This document shows, piece after piece, positions 10,531 to 21,127 of a stretch of 64,000 bases of DNA; positions within the stretch are counted from its first letter, which is position 1, and each line of letters starts with the position of its first letter. Origin of the DNA: Chlamydoabsidia padenii (lineage: Eukaryota; Mucoromycota; Mucoromycetes; Mucorales; Cunninghamellaceae). Location of the stretch: contig JAIWND010000027.1 in the NCBI GenBank assembly GCA_025330725.1, forward strand, positions 62,001 through 126,000. Reading direction: 5' to 3'. The translations under genes and the position numbers were made by a program. The notes beneath the pieces were generated by a model. That model saw only the letters and a program-made list of their open reading frames with translations. It was not told where the DNA came from and did not search any database.

Positions 10531-12412
10531 TCAAGGGGAAGGAATGACTTTATATGGGTTCATGATACCATGTGCATCAAATGTAGCCTTGATTTTCCTC
10601 ATCAGAGCCAATTGGACAGGATTCTTACAACTGGTCATATAATCTACTTTATGTATCCCAATGCCATGTTCTGCACTGATTGATCCCTGATGTTGAACTA
10701 AATAATAATAATAATAATAATCGAACAATCAGAACCTCTTTCTTTCTTTCTTTTTCCCTACAACATACTTGCCCAATTGAAAATATAATCATCGAATTCC
10801 TCTTGACCACGTTGATCAAATCCTTCCATATTCGCCATGATATGCAAATTCTAATATAAATACGCACAAAAAAACAAGATGAGCGTTTTTCCTATCTGGA
10901 TTTTCTTTTTCTTTTCTAGCATACCCCATCGCCCACATGGCCAAAACCTAAAACATTAGAGTAACGAGACCCTAACAACCCGCGCTCGTCAAAATGTGCC
11001 TTGACATCTTGGATCATTTGAGGGAAAAGTCGAATATCAATAGCAACGTCATATGTCATGGCAGTACCAGATCTTGTGACAGCTTCGGGAATCTTTTCAC
11101 GCCATTGCCAGAGTGAATTGGCCTGAGCGGTATTCTGAGCCAGTACACCATCTTGGATAACACCGCTAGATATATTATTTTCCAGGTACGCTTCGAGTTT
11201 TTGCATATCATGATCTTGACGACTTCCTTGAGTTTCCAATAGCGCATAATAAAAAGTGGGTTTCAGATGAGATTCAAGTGGATACGTTTGATTTGGTAAC
11301 ATGGTTTTTTGTACAAGTTTAACAGAATCATGATCCCAGAATTCGAAAGCTACTCGAAAAAAAAAGAAAAAAGTTGAGCCATGTATTACTTATATACGCA
11401 AGTAGATGGATTATCACCAGAAAGAATCTCTGAGAGATCAAGTCGAGCCGAGTCATACGCTTGTTGAACTTGATCAAAGGATTCCAAAGCAATCATAGCC
11501 ACATTTATTGCTTGAGAGCGTTTGGGTGTCAATAATGCAATCCCTGTCACGATCCCTAACGTGCCTTCGGCGCCAATGAACAATTGTTTCAAATCATACC
11601 CCGTATTATCTTTCCGTAAACTAGTACTGAGATCATCCAAAATGGTACCATCAGGCAAAACGACTTCTAGACCCAGTACGTTACCATGAAGATTTCCGAA
11701 TCGCATCAGGCGTAATCCACCCGCATTGGTCGATACATTGCCTCCGATCTGACAAGACCCCTTCGCACCCAGATCTAAAGGCACAGTATATCCTAAAGGT
11801 GTAAGGGTCTGGTCGATCTCTTGAAGGATAACGCCGGCATCAACAATAGCGATTCCAGACAAGGCGTCAAAGGATCGAACCTGGTTGAATCGACTGGTAT
11901 TGATGATGATTTCGTCAAAGACTGGGATGGAACCGCCGCTCACGCCCGTATTGCCACCCTGAGGTACCACGGCCAACCGTTGATCGTTACAGTATTTTAA
12001 TATGGACGAGACTTGATCTACTGTAGTAGGAAACAGGCATACTCTGTTTAAATAATATTACAAAAAGTTTAGTTCGCTAGTTGACTGAGAGTGAAAAGAG
12101 CTCACTTTGAATTGCCTCGATAGAGATTGAAGAAATCTAGGTTATAGCTATCTGTATCACTTGTCATCACCTGTTGTTGCTTTGGTAAGACTTTATGAAA
12201 GTAGTCTATATCTTGTGCATCTACCTTTTTTTATATGTGTAAATGGTATGAATGCTTGACTCTTTCTTTTTACTTTTTTACTTTTTTTATATTACCTTTT
12301 TATAGGGTCCTCGTTTTAGCTGAGGGTGTTTAGTGCTTGTTAGTGGAGTTATTGTTTTTACTGCCGAGGAAAATTCTCGCCTTGCCATTGACAATGTTGA
12401 TGACGAGAGCAT
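10531..12412 (-). CDS. D-2-hydroxyglutarate dehydrogenase, FAD-linked, mitochondrial
   Basis: Oxidises D-2-hydroxyglutarate (and in yeast relatives D-lactate) to the 2-keto acid, passing electrons on through FAD; it is expected in mitochondria. Six exons join in frame: 12412-12296, 12224-12106, 12043-11418, 11349-10925, 10850-10769 and 10697-10531. The FAD-binding PCMH-type domain shows PQGGNTGVSGGSIP, PLDLGAKGSCQIGGNVSTNAGG and KDNTGYDLKQLFIGAEGTLG. The C-terminal FAD-oxidase domain shows GHVGDGNLH and SISAEHGIGIHK, both metal/flavin-site motifs of this family. Downstream of the start at 12412, LSSSTLSMARREFSSAV looks like a weak mitochondrial presequence, followed by HPQLKRGPYKKV as in other D2HGDH proteins. 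A LINE has inserted about 130 bp upstream of the ATG. D-lactate dehydrogenase DLD1 is the main alternative, but the motifs fit D2HGDH better. Confidence 0.93.
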
Positions 12413-12526
12413 GACGGTGATGGATGAATTCACAGTAAAAAACGACTTCCCTACACCCTTAAATATTTCCTCACCGAGGCTACATTTTTTAATCGGCGAC
12501 CTAATTGCATAAATGTCGACGTTTAT

Positions 12527-12540
12527 AAATGTTCCTCAAA
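12527..12540. repeat. Target-site duplication, left copy (LINE)
   Basis: AAATGTTCCTCAAA here is repeated at 14235-14248, directly after the poly(A) tail of the retrotransposon. The length and position are typical of target-primed reverse transcription. Confidence 0.85.
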
Positions 12541-14114
12541 CTGAAGCTTTCTCCCTCAGTGGACAATCACATCCTACCTGGCTCTCTTTCCTGACTCAAA
12601 ACGGTGTTACCAAGTGGTATGATGGTCGATCATTATCCCCTATTCGATATCTTGGCTTCCATATGACTCAATCTCCCGCACAACGACATTATATTGGTCA
12701 CGAACTTCAACAAAAAGTAGCTCAAGCCTGTACCATCTTCTCTCAACGCCGTTTATCGATAAGGGGAAGGGTGATGGCTGTTAACACTCTGATACTGGCG
12801 ACAATATGGTACCAACTTCGGGTCACGATCTTACCAAAATCCTTCTACAACAAGCTTCGATCCACTATTTACCAGTTTATCACTAAAGGATTTCGACCAT
12901 CAATAGGTTACTCCACTCTGTGCCGACCGATCAAACAAGGAGGTCTAGGACTGCTGGATCCATACACTCAAACGATGATATTACAATACCGATGGCTTCA
13001 GATGATTTTCGATAATGACCAACCTCCTGGCTTCTGTTTTTCGCTGATTCATCAACATCTGTCTCTGCTTCCTGACAATCACTGTGGCCATCGCCTACCC
13101 TTTTTCTTCAAGTCACTCCGAAAAGGTCCATTGTGTGCCGCTCAAAACAGCCTAGATCAATTCTTTGTAGCTTTCGACGGTTTTGCCCAACAAATGGATA
13201 TTCCACTTCTGACTCCTGCGACATAGTTAAGACTTCCTCTCCAAACGATCATTACATCGGCACCTGACAACTATTGGATACACGGTAAACATGGTTCGGA
13301 CTTGATCAGCTGCTACTTTTGCTTTGACTCCGATACAGGGTGTCTGCGTCCTCTACTGCCTCCATCTGTCACCTCCTCTGCTACTTCTGATCTTATCCGG
13401 CATCCTATCTTATCAGCGCGATTACTCAAGGATATTCTTAAACGCACGATCACTCTGCACGCCTCCTTCAGCCATCACCTTACAACCTGGAATCAGCCTT
13501 TGGGGACAATCATCGACCAACCATTGATTTCGATATTTATGCAATTGAATTCTTGGAAAAACTATAGGGCACGTACTCATCGCTTACGTTTGTTAGAACA
13601 GCTACCTCAAACTCCACCTTTACATCGGTTACCTCCTTCTTGTTGGAAAGCCTTTTGGTCTAAACCTCAACACCTGTCTGCTCGAACAATTTGGTGTAGA
13701 CTCTTACTGGGAAAACTATACTGTCAAGCCTCCATGTCTCGATTTAATCCGTCCATCTCTAGATTATGCAAGTTCTGTCTCACCGAAGAAGAGTCCTTGG
13801 GTCATCTCTTCGTCACTTGCCCGTTCAAATGGGATATCTGGATTCACGTCTTTGCCTTATATCTGCCAGACAGGTCTCTCTCTTCTGACAAGGTGCTTCG
13901 ATGGCTTTTCCATCTACAATTCTCTCCAATTGATCCTTCTGACATAACGGCTTGGCTGGTTTGCAGCTGTCTTATTCAAGTTATCTGGCGACATCATTGG
14001 GCATATATCATTAATGATCAACCTTTCTCTCCACCAACAATCCTCTCCTCTGTTTCTAGTTTATTCTCCATCCTTCGTCCCCCTCCTCATATATATTATG
14101 TAAATATAGAATAG
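12541..14114 (+). pseudogene. LINE reverse transcriptase, C-terminal part with one nonsense codon
   Basis: The frame is open from the truncation point through RYLGFHMTQSPAQRHYIGHE and the thumb-like QRRLSIRGRVMAVNTLILAT. It continues through KQGGLGLLDPYTQTMILQYRW to a C-terminal CCHC-like reverse-transcriptase zinc-binding motif (CKFCLTEEESLGHLFVTCPF). One in-frame TAG at 13224-13226 interrupts it; the same frame continues afterwards (LRLPLQTIITSAPDNYWIHG) to a stop at 14114. The palm domain with the catalytic aspartates is absent owing to 5' truncation. A single nonsense change in ~520 codons suggests a fairly young insertion. Confidence 0.85.
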
Positions 14115-14237
14115 CTTCCCTATATATCTTAACACTTAGCTTTCTTTTTTGCAAGTAATGCCCCTCAACGATGTATTCACTTTTACCCCGACACCATCTA
14201 ATAAATATTTGATGTCCCTACAAAAAAAAAAAAAAAA
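12541..14237 (+). mobile_element. 5'-truncated non-LTR retrotransposon (LINE)
   Basis: The element starts inside the ORF2-like coding region, ends with a run of 16 A (14222-14237) and is bracketed by a 14-bp target-site duplication. These are the three hallmarks of a LINE inserted by target-primed reverse transcription with 5' truncation. An AATAAA-like signal lies shortly before the tail (near 14200). It is inserted between the 5' end of the D2HGDH gene and the 3' end of the SulP gene. The catalytic reverse-transcriptase palm is missing, so this copy cannot move by itself. Confidence 0.9.
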
Positions 14238-14248
14238 TGTTCCTCAAA
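14235..14248. repeat. Target-site duplication, right copy (LINE)
   Basis: The second copy of AAATGTTCCTCAAA. Its first As merge with the poly(A) tail, so the exact 5' edge is ambiguous by three bases. Confidence 0.85.
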
Positions 14249-14684
14249 TATAATTGCGAACTATCGCTGCGATCAACATAAACCATCAAAAGATGGTTTT
14301 TACCGAGCCTTACCCCACCTGCGATGATGAATTTATCAAAACGTGGAGCCATCATCATCATCTCCAACCTTACAATATTCCACGTAATCAATACACCATG
14401 AACGTTAAGTAAGGGGCATGACCACCTTTTGCTTAAGCCACTTCTTTTATGTAAACATATCGCTAGGGCAAGTGGTGCCATAGCGCCCTTTCATCACTTT
14501 ATAAAACGCAATGTGGAAACGACCCTTTGTCCAATTACTTAATGTAATTATCAACATGATTTTAATTTTTTTAAAATAGTGGAAATCAATACAAAGATTA
14601 TAAATCAAGTTTTATTAATGTGATATATAAATGTACCATCAAACTAAAGTATGCCAAAAAAATAAAAAACAGGAGTAATGATAA
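14249..14684. other. Intergenic region downstream of the SulP gene
   Basis: About 0.43 kb of AT-rich DNA with no convincing coding frame. Before the LINE inserted, this was probably part of the upstream region of the D2HGDH gene, and it also holds the 3' end of the SulP transcript. Nothing else was recognised. Confidence 0.4.
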
Positions 14685-17600
14685 TTAATGATGCAAGTGG
14701 AATGCATATTTGGTCATGGTATCTTGTCGATCGACACTAAAGTGCAAAGTGAGTAAAACAAATCGAGTGGCCAAAGTAGGATCAGCCTGGACGAGATCTT
14801 CAAATTTCGATCTTGTCAATTGCCAAAGGACAGCACGTTGTTTGGGTGCCACAACCAAAGACCGACTACGACGTTGAGGAGGTGATTGACCGGCAAATAG
14901 TCCCAGTTCACCCACCACAGTACCTGGCAAGATGGTTTCCACCGTCACATCGCCGTGTTCTTCCAGTAGGTTGAGAGAGGAGAGATGCATCAAACTGCGT
15001 AATGAACCTTGTTCCAATACAATCAAAAAATGACATGGATCACCTTGTCGCCAAATCGTCGCTCCTGCTTCATAGGTCCGTTTTTCAAAGTAGTGCGCCA
15101 AAGTGTGATAGAATTCCATGGGTGGAGGTGAGGACAGTGAAGATTGATGGTCTTGGTAGGAGGACATGAGGTCGCCGAAGGTTTGAGCCAACAGTAAGGT
15201 CGGCTGAGACATATTGGCATGTGGTTTAATCATGTCGTGTGTTTCTGTTGTAGTTTGTATATTGATGAGTAAACACACTTTTTCTTTTTCTTTCTTTTTT
15301 GAAACTTTACCTTGTAGTAAATGCTGGACTGCCCGAGATAGCATTCGATGACGAGGTGATGTTGATGTAGATTGATTCATATCAGTTGAAGAAGTAGCAT
15401 TAAGATGTTGTTGTTGTTGTTGTGCCTTATCATGATTGCCTATATACAAAAATAAAATAAAACAGTTAATGATCAAATGAGTAACACCTCCCCCCCTCCT
15501 TTTGAGAATATAATACTACTTACCAGCAGCCATGGCGTGAGGAAAAACACGTGGTGTAGGGATCGGGTGATGAGGTTTCTTCAAAAAGTATGATTTCAAC
15601 AGCACATTTTCACACCATTCTAACGCTTCATCCAAATGTTCAAAGCATTTCAAGACGCCTTGTTGATGACGATGATGGTTTGACATGATTTCATCATCCC
15701 AAACCCCAGCCTTTTTTAACGCCTTTTCTTCATCCGAATTGGGAGCCACATTACAAATAATCATGAATACTTGTCGAGCAGCCAAAAGTCGCCGAATTCT
15801 AACAAATGCTTCGGCAGCACTAAAGTCCAAACCTTGTACCAATTGAAGATCCAATACCAGGAATCGAATAGGATGTTGTCGCCTTGTTCCTTTGACACCT
15901 TGTTCTTCATCATCCATGATTGTATTATCGTCCCGATGTTCGAGTAAGCTTCGGATAGCCCTTTCCACTTGATTGATGGTACCAAAAAACAAATAACCTT
16001 GTAACTTGACCACCTGGATTTGACTAGCGACTTGGTTTAAAAACACTTGCTGGCGATACATCCTGCGTACGGTCGAGCGCATGATTTGACCAGTAAATGT
16101 AGCTCGAATGGTTTCACTACGCCTGGCGTTTTGAACCACAAAAAACAAACATGCCGTCAAGATGCCAATAAAAATGCCTTCGACGAATCCCAATGTTGCC
16201 ATACAGCCCACAATCACACAGATCGTAATGTATTCCAAATGATGTACCGAGTGCCAGGTATCTACAAGAGCTTCTTTCAATAGATCAATTCCCAGATGGA
16301 AAATTAAACTACCGACTACCATGACGGGAATATACCCGACGATCCAAGGTCCCACCATCCATAAAATCGTTGTTGCCAAGGCCAACATTAATCCTGCCAA
16401 TCGACTGTCTCCACCTGAACGGATAAAAAGTAAACTATTGGTGTATACAAGATAATCTATAAAATCGTTATCAGTTGATAATAAAAAGATAGAAGGGGTT
16501 TTTTCTCTTTCTCTTTCTTATCTTTTTGTGACACTTACTTTGTACCGCACCAAAACAACCAGAGACGGCATTGGATAAACCATGCGCGACAAGTTCCCGA
16601 TTGACATCCACATCATCCTTGTTAGTTGATACCGCCAAAGCTGGCACGTTGATAGGCACATGTAAAAGACCTATTTGTATGATAGGTTGTGTGTGTGAGA
16701 GAACATTTAAGGTTATTATGTGTTGCAGTTTATCACTTACCAAAAAAGGTTAAGGCTAGCATTGCAGGTAAGGTCTGTGCCACGGCTTTCCAATCCACCA
16801 AGCTAAAGTTGTAGTAGGTATAGAAATGCCAGAAGGGTACATCACTATCAACCAAAGGAAAGATCCAACCAGCATCACGGATTTGATCAACGTCAAGACC
16901 TGCAATCAAAACCACCAAATAAAAAACAGCAGGTAGAGCCATAAAAAACACAGGGACGACCATAGGATGATCTTTCAGTTTGGCTTGCAACACCCGAAGA
17001 AATAGCGCGACACCCAATGCTGAGGACCAGAGAGCCAATACATGTCCATCCAAAAATAGTTGCTTGAACATGTCCCAAGTATAAACCAAGTTTTCATCTA
17101 GACGCGCAGACACTTCGATCCCGGTGGCTACCAAAAACCACCCTACCCCACCGATTGTCGCCACCAAGATATGTCGAGGGAAGAATTCGATGAGTGAGCC
17201 GAGTTTAAATGCACCTAGTAAGAAGAATGCCATGCCCGTCATGACGCTACTAAGCGCAAACGCGATCATTGTTGTTGAGATCACTTTTTCCGGATGCTCA
17301 GCACCGATGGATGTCACAATGCTTTCGGCCCTAGTTTTTAAAAAAAGTGTCGAGATGTTAGTTATGATGAGAGAAAAGATGCTCTTTCTTATGTTTACAT
17401 GATATGCAAAAAGGGGACCACTATGACCATTAACGATTCAAGAGAAGTGTTAGAAGAAAAGGAAGATAAATATAAAAAAAAGAAATTTGGTGTTAGTAAA
17501 ACCCTGAATCTAAAACAATCCCAGTTTCAATCAAGGTTTTCTTTACTTACCTTCAATCATCATACTAATAAAAAAAGAAGAAAATGAGGACATGTGAGCA

Positions 17601-18789
17601 TGTGATAAAAGTGAACACAATCATTTCCAGTTTGATCAATCCTTGAGGGAAATGTCGCCACTAATGATCATCCCCCCCCCAATCTTACCTTCCATTTCCA
17701 CCATCAAAGACACTTCCACCACAAGTATAGACCAATTGCGCGATAATACAACTAGATGATTCAAAAAATAAATAAACAATTGAGTAACCGGGTTAAAATC
17801 TAGTTTTAATATATAGTTTACCTGACAAAAAACATGGATATACCATCAGGACCAAAAGATGCAAAGATTGGATTGTTTAAAGGAAAAGTGATCATGCCTG
17901 AAACAAAGACAAAAAGTAGGATAAATAAAAATCAAAACATCAATATTTAATGTCATTCGCTTACCATAGGAGATCGCATCCAAAAGATTTAATAAAAGTC
18001 CCAGAATGACTGATGGAATACATGCCAAAGGTCGTAAAATGACCGATTGCCATGTAGGTGGGCGTAGGTGAGTTTTCCAAATATGATCCATCTTGGCCGC
18101 CAATCCTTTTCGACGTTGTTGTTGGTAAACAAAAGATGATGAAGTTGTTGTTGTTGTCGTTGATTTAGAGAATGAAAGTGTATCAACTGCCGGTGGTATA
18201 TCTTTTAGATCAGGTAATGTCTGGACACTATTTCGACGGTTGTCGTCTTGTGTTTCATCAATAGCTAGGTATCGTTTTGGTGTTGTTGTTGTCGACGTGA
18301 TTAAAGGTCGTTGTTCTTCTTGTTGTTGTTCTGTATCTTGCGTTTTCATGTGGTGGTGATGTCCGTATCGTTGAAACAAGTAAGATAGATTACTATTGCT
18401 GCCTTCATTAGTTGGTGATGGTGGTGAAGGTGGTGAAGACAGTTTAATGGTAGATGGAGAGTGTGTATCACTGTTGTCTTCTGCTTCTGTTGTGTTGTTC
18501 TTGTCGTTATCATTATCCTTCATACAGAATTCACCTAGAGCTAGTGATTGGGCACGGATGGATTCCACCGAGGCAGAGTAACGCCCCATACTAGTATCCT
18601 CGCCGGCACCTACATGTGATAGAAAAATGTGTCAGTTTCCTCGTTCGATAATAAAACAAACCAGACAAACTTACTTGAATCATTGTTATGGTGAGAAGAA
18701 TAATAGGACCGGGAAGGTATATGATCGTCAATCACAGGCGACGGCGACGACGAATGGCTAATATCCAAAGGATGCTGAGTAGGGCCCAT
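14685..18789 (-). CDS. SulP-family transporter with STAS and cyclic-nucleotide-binding-like domains (yeast Ygr125w/Vsb1-like)
   Basis: A multipass carrier, probably vacuolar by analogy with yeast Ygr125w/Vsb1, which affects storage of basic amino acids; substrate here is unproven. Ten exons join in frame: 18789-18675, 18609-17965, 17897-17822, 17751-17689, 17564-17551, 17330-16741, 16670-16539, 16456-15524, 15439-15311 and 15244-14685. The N-terminal ~220 residues are disordered. The membrane core includes [59 protein letters not shown] and [20 protein letters not shown] domain follows ([42 protein letters not shown]). The C-terminus is a cNMP-binding-like fold ([40 protein letters not shown]). 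Exon 5 is a 14-nt microexon that restores SMMIE. The start at 18789 is the least certain point. Confidence 0.88.
17551..17564 (-). other. 14-nt microexon of the SulP gene
   Basis: Flanked by TTTTTATTAG and GTAAGT on the minus strand. Its 14 bases join exon 4 (GGNG, phase 2) to exon 6 ([10 protein letters not shown]) in frame and supply the residues of the conserved SMMIE motif. Skipping it would shift the frame in the middle of the membrane domain. Confidence 0.8.
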
Positions 18790-19078
18790 TGGGTCAAGAG
18801 GCTGTATAATATAAATGTCAAGAAGAGAAGAAAGAATGAATGGAAATCAAAAAAAAAAAAAAAAGTTTTATATGGAAACGAGGGAGCGCCGATTGAATCT
18901 TGTTTTTTTCCCAGGCTGGTGGGTGATGTGTGATACAAAGGGAGGCCAAAGATCAATATCATATTTCTGCAAAAACCCCAACTACAAGTGATATGTGTAC
19001 CATAACATATTAATGGCGGCTCTTTTTTAGATCCGTTTTTTCCGTTGAAGAGGCTGACGTACAGTATACACTCGGGCT

Positions 19079-19114
<36 letters not shown>

Positions 19115-19242
19115 TAAGCTTGGATAAGTCCTTTTTATTGGTTTCAACATGACCTAAGATGGATGACAAGTCGTCTTTACAGTGTCGCACATGGGTGTTG
19201 CAGCTGAAAAAAAAAACAGATATCGGGTTTTCAAAGATAAAA
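18790..19242. other. Upstream region of the SulP gene
   Basis: No coding frame of good quality. It contains a poly(A) run at 18849-18863 and a 31-nt A run at 19081-19112. A possible upstream non-coding exon could end near 18840, because an acceptor-like TTATACAG precedes the first coding exon; this cannot be settled without transcripts. Confidence 0.4.
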
Positions 19243-19275
19243 ATATCGGGAATTGCAAGGCGCACGGAATTTTGC
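19243..19275 (-). repeat. Dispersed repeat motif, copy 2 (inverted)
   Basis: Reads ATCGGGAATTGCAAGGCGCA and continues CGGAATTTTG on the plus strand, the reverse complement of the motif at 1889-1930. Together with the direct copy at 20816 it forms an imperfect inverted repeat about 1.6 kb apart. Confidence 0.55.
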
Positions 19276-19790
19276 GAGGTCCTTAAATCGTCATAAAGTT
19301 ATTTAAGCTCTGCGATCCCTCTGGAAAATCAGTCTCCTCACTCTTTAACATCATTTACACCCCCTCCCCATTCTCAATCACCCTCTACAACTATCATAAT
19401 ATTAACAACCCATGTCTGTGTTATAGTTTATCTTTTATCCTTACCTCAACATGTAGTACTGTCATACTAGTTTAGTTTATATCCGTCATTACTATAGCAA
19501 TCCTATATCATTATCTTAACTTGTAGTGCTATCTTACTAGTTTAATTTATATCCATCATTACTATGGCAACAAACCTTTTTATAATAAGGTCTTCCACTT
19601 GCCTTATCAACTTGTAATCTAGTATTACTGAAACAACTACTTTTTTCAAGTAATAAAATCGGCCTTGTGCCTTGTCTTTTTTTTTTTTTTAGCGACCTGG
19701 GTAGTTTTTTTTTTTTTTTTTTTTTTTCAAGTGTAGGACTTGGTTCATTTGGGGACAGTGTGCGGCGAATAAAAACTTTATGACGATTAA

Positions 19791-20626
19791 AGGGCATTCA
19801 CAGTGGTCCACTTGATTTTTCCACTTAATTGGATGGGAAATGACATATCGGCGCTTACATTTTATAAAGTTAGTGGGAAAAAATAAATAAGGCACAGTGG
19901 TCGACTTCAAATTCCCACTTCAAGACCAAAAAAAAATAATTCTGGAGAAATCAGAGCCAAAAAACAGGTCTTTGTAGAAATCAAGGCCAAAAAAATAGGT
20001 CTCTGGAGAAATCACTTCGCTCTTCCATTCAAAATACAATACGAACTCTCTCTGTCCGATGACGATATCTTTTATGACAACGATTTCGTACGCCTGTCTG
20101 ACGACGACTAATTTTTGGACGACGATTTGGACCAATAAGTAACAGCTCTTGCGGTGGCAATCTCAAGATAACAGCGAGCGGAAATTCCTGTCAAGCAAAA
20201 CCGTAAAGTGGCAGTAGTAGTAGTAGTAGTAGAATAGTCAAGCATTAGAATAGGCATGATTTTATTGATAATGATAATAAAAAACAATAGTGATACTATT
20301 TTATACTATTCTATTCTATTCAATATAGGTGTTGTTGTTGTTGTCACTGTTGTCACTGATGGTGGTGTCGGTACTGATGATGATGTTGGTGTTGTCGTTG
20401 TTGTTTATTTTGTATAAGTGCCAAAATATAAAATATAAAATAAAAAAATAAAAAGCAGAGAGAAAAAGAGAGAGAGAAAAAAAAATCCCACTTGGCACTC
20501 CACTGGGTCTGGTGGGAAAACAAGTGGGAATCCCACTCCACTCATTCAAGTAGAGGAGTTAGTGGACCACTGTGGCATGGATTTTTTCAAATCCCACTTA
20601 ATTAAGTGGACCACTGTGGATGCCCT
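19791..20626. mobile_element. Non-autonomous DNA transposon (MITE-like), 836 bp
   Basis: The ends are inverted repeats of ~23 bp with one mismatch: AGGGCATTCACAGTGGTCCA on the left and the complement of TGGACCACTGTGGATGCCCT on the right. The subterminal motif CACAGTGGTC(C/G)ACTT with CCCACTT recurs at ~19892-19920 and, inverted, at ~20500-20610, giving four sites for a possible transposase. No transposase gene is present. The interior has three imperfect ~31-bp tandem units (19924-20012) and GT/TGG-rich simple sequence. No clear target-site duplication was found, so the superfamily is not assigned. Confidence 0.7.
19924..20012. repeat. Three imperfect ~31-bp tandem units inside the MITE
   Basis: Each unit carries a GCCAAAAAA-type start and a CTGGAGAAATCA-type end, with variation in the middle (TCTGGAGAAATCAGAG, TTTGTAGAAATCAAGG, TCTGGAGAAATCAC). 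Confidence 0.6.
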
Positions 20627-20815
20627 GAGGGCGTTCGGAAAATTGGTATTCGGCGTTTGAAAAGGATAAGTAAAAGTCATCGCAAGCCTGGACAGACCGA
20701 CACAAGGGTCTTGGTGCTTGGCTTTTGCGGTAAAGTATGTTGGAAATATGCCATAGTGTTCACATGGCCACTTTAATCATTAGCATCTGTTCACCATTGA
20801 GCGAGTGTTGCTCTT

Positions 20816-20858
20816 CCAAAATTCCGTGCGCACCTTCCGTGCGCCTAGCATTTCCCAC
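20816..20858 (+). repeat. Dispersed repeat motif, copy 3, with internal duplication
   Basis: CCAAAATTCCGTGCGC is followed at once by a second TTCCGTGCGCCTAGCATTTC, so the TTCCGTGCGC core occurs twice in tandem. A diverged inverted relative (GGAAAATTGGTATTCGGC) lies at ~20636, just outside the MITE. Confidence 0.55.
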
Positions 20859-21127
20859 CAATGGCTACACTATAACACCGCCCGCCATAGCCAGATCGTT
20901 AATGACTATGCCAGCACTTTCTTTTTTTCCTGCTTCTTCCAGCTACATAATATCAATCATTACATTTTTTCAAACAGCTTACAAATTAACTATAACCCAA
21001 CATTTAATATACAAATTGTTATTTTATTTAATGCGTCTTGGTGGCCAAAGCGTAGCCAAGAGTGGATGCTGTTTAATAAATTAATCAAGCTAATAGATGG
21101 CAAATCCACATATATATGGTTAACTAG

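Noticed and set aside
14249..14481. Minus-strand frame starting MAPLALAICLHKRSGLSKRW
   Set aside because: Short, with no domain or splice continuation, and it ends in the poly(A) tail of the LINE.
19791..20626. PIF/Harbinger assignment of the MITE
   Set aside because: The expected 3-bp TWA target duplication is not present at either possible end position, so no superfamily is claimed.
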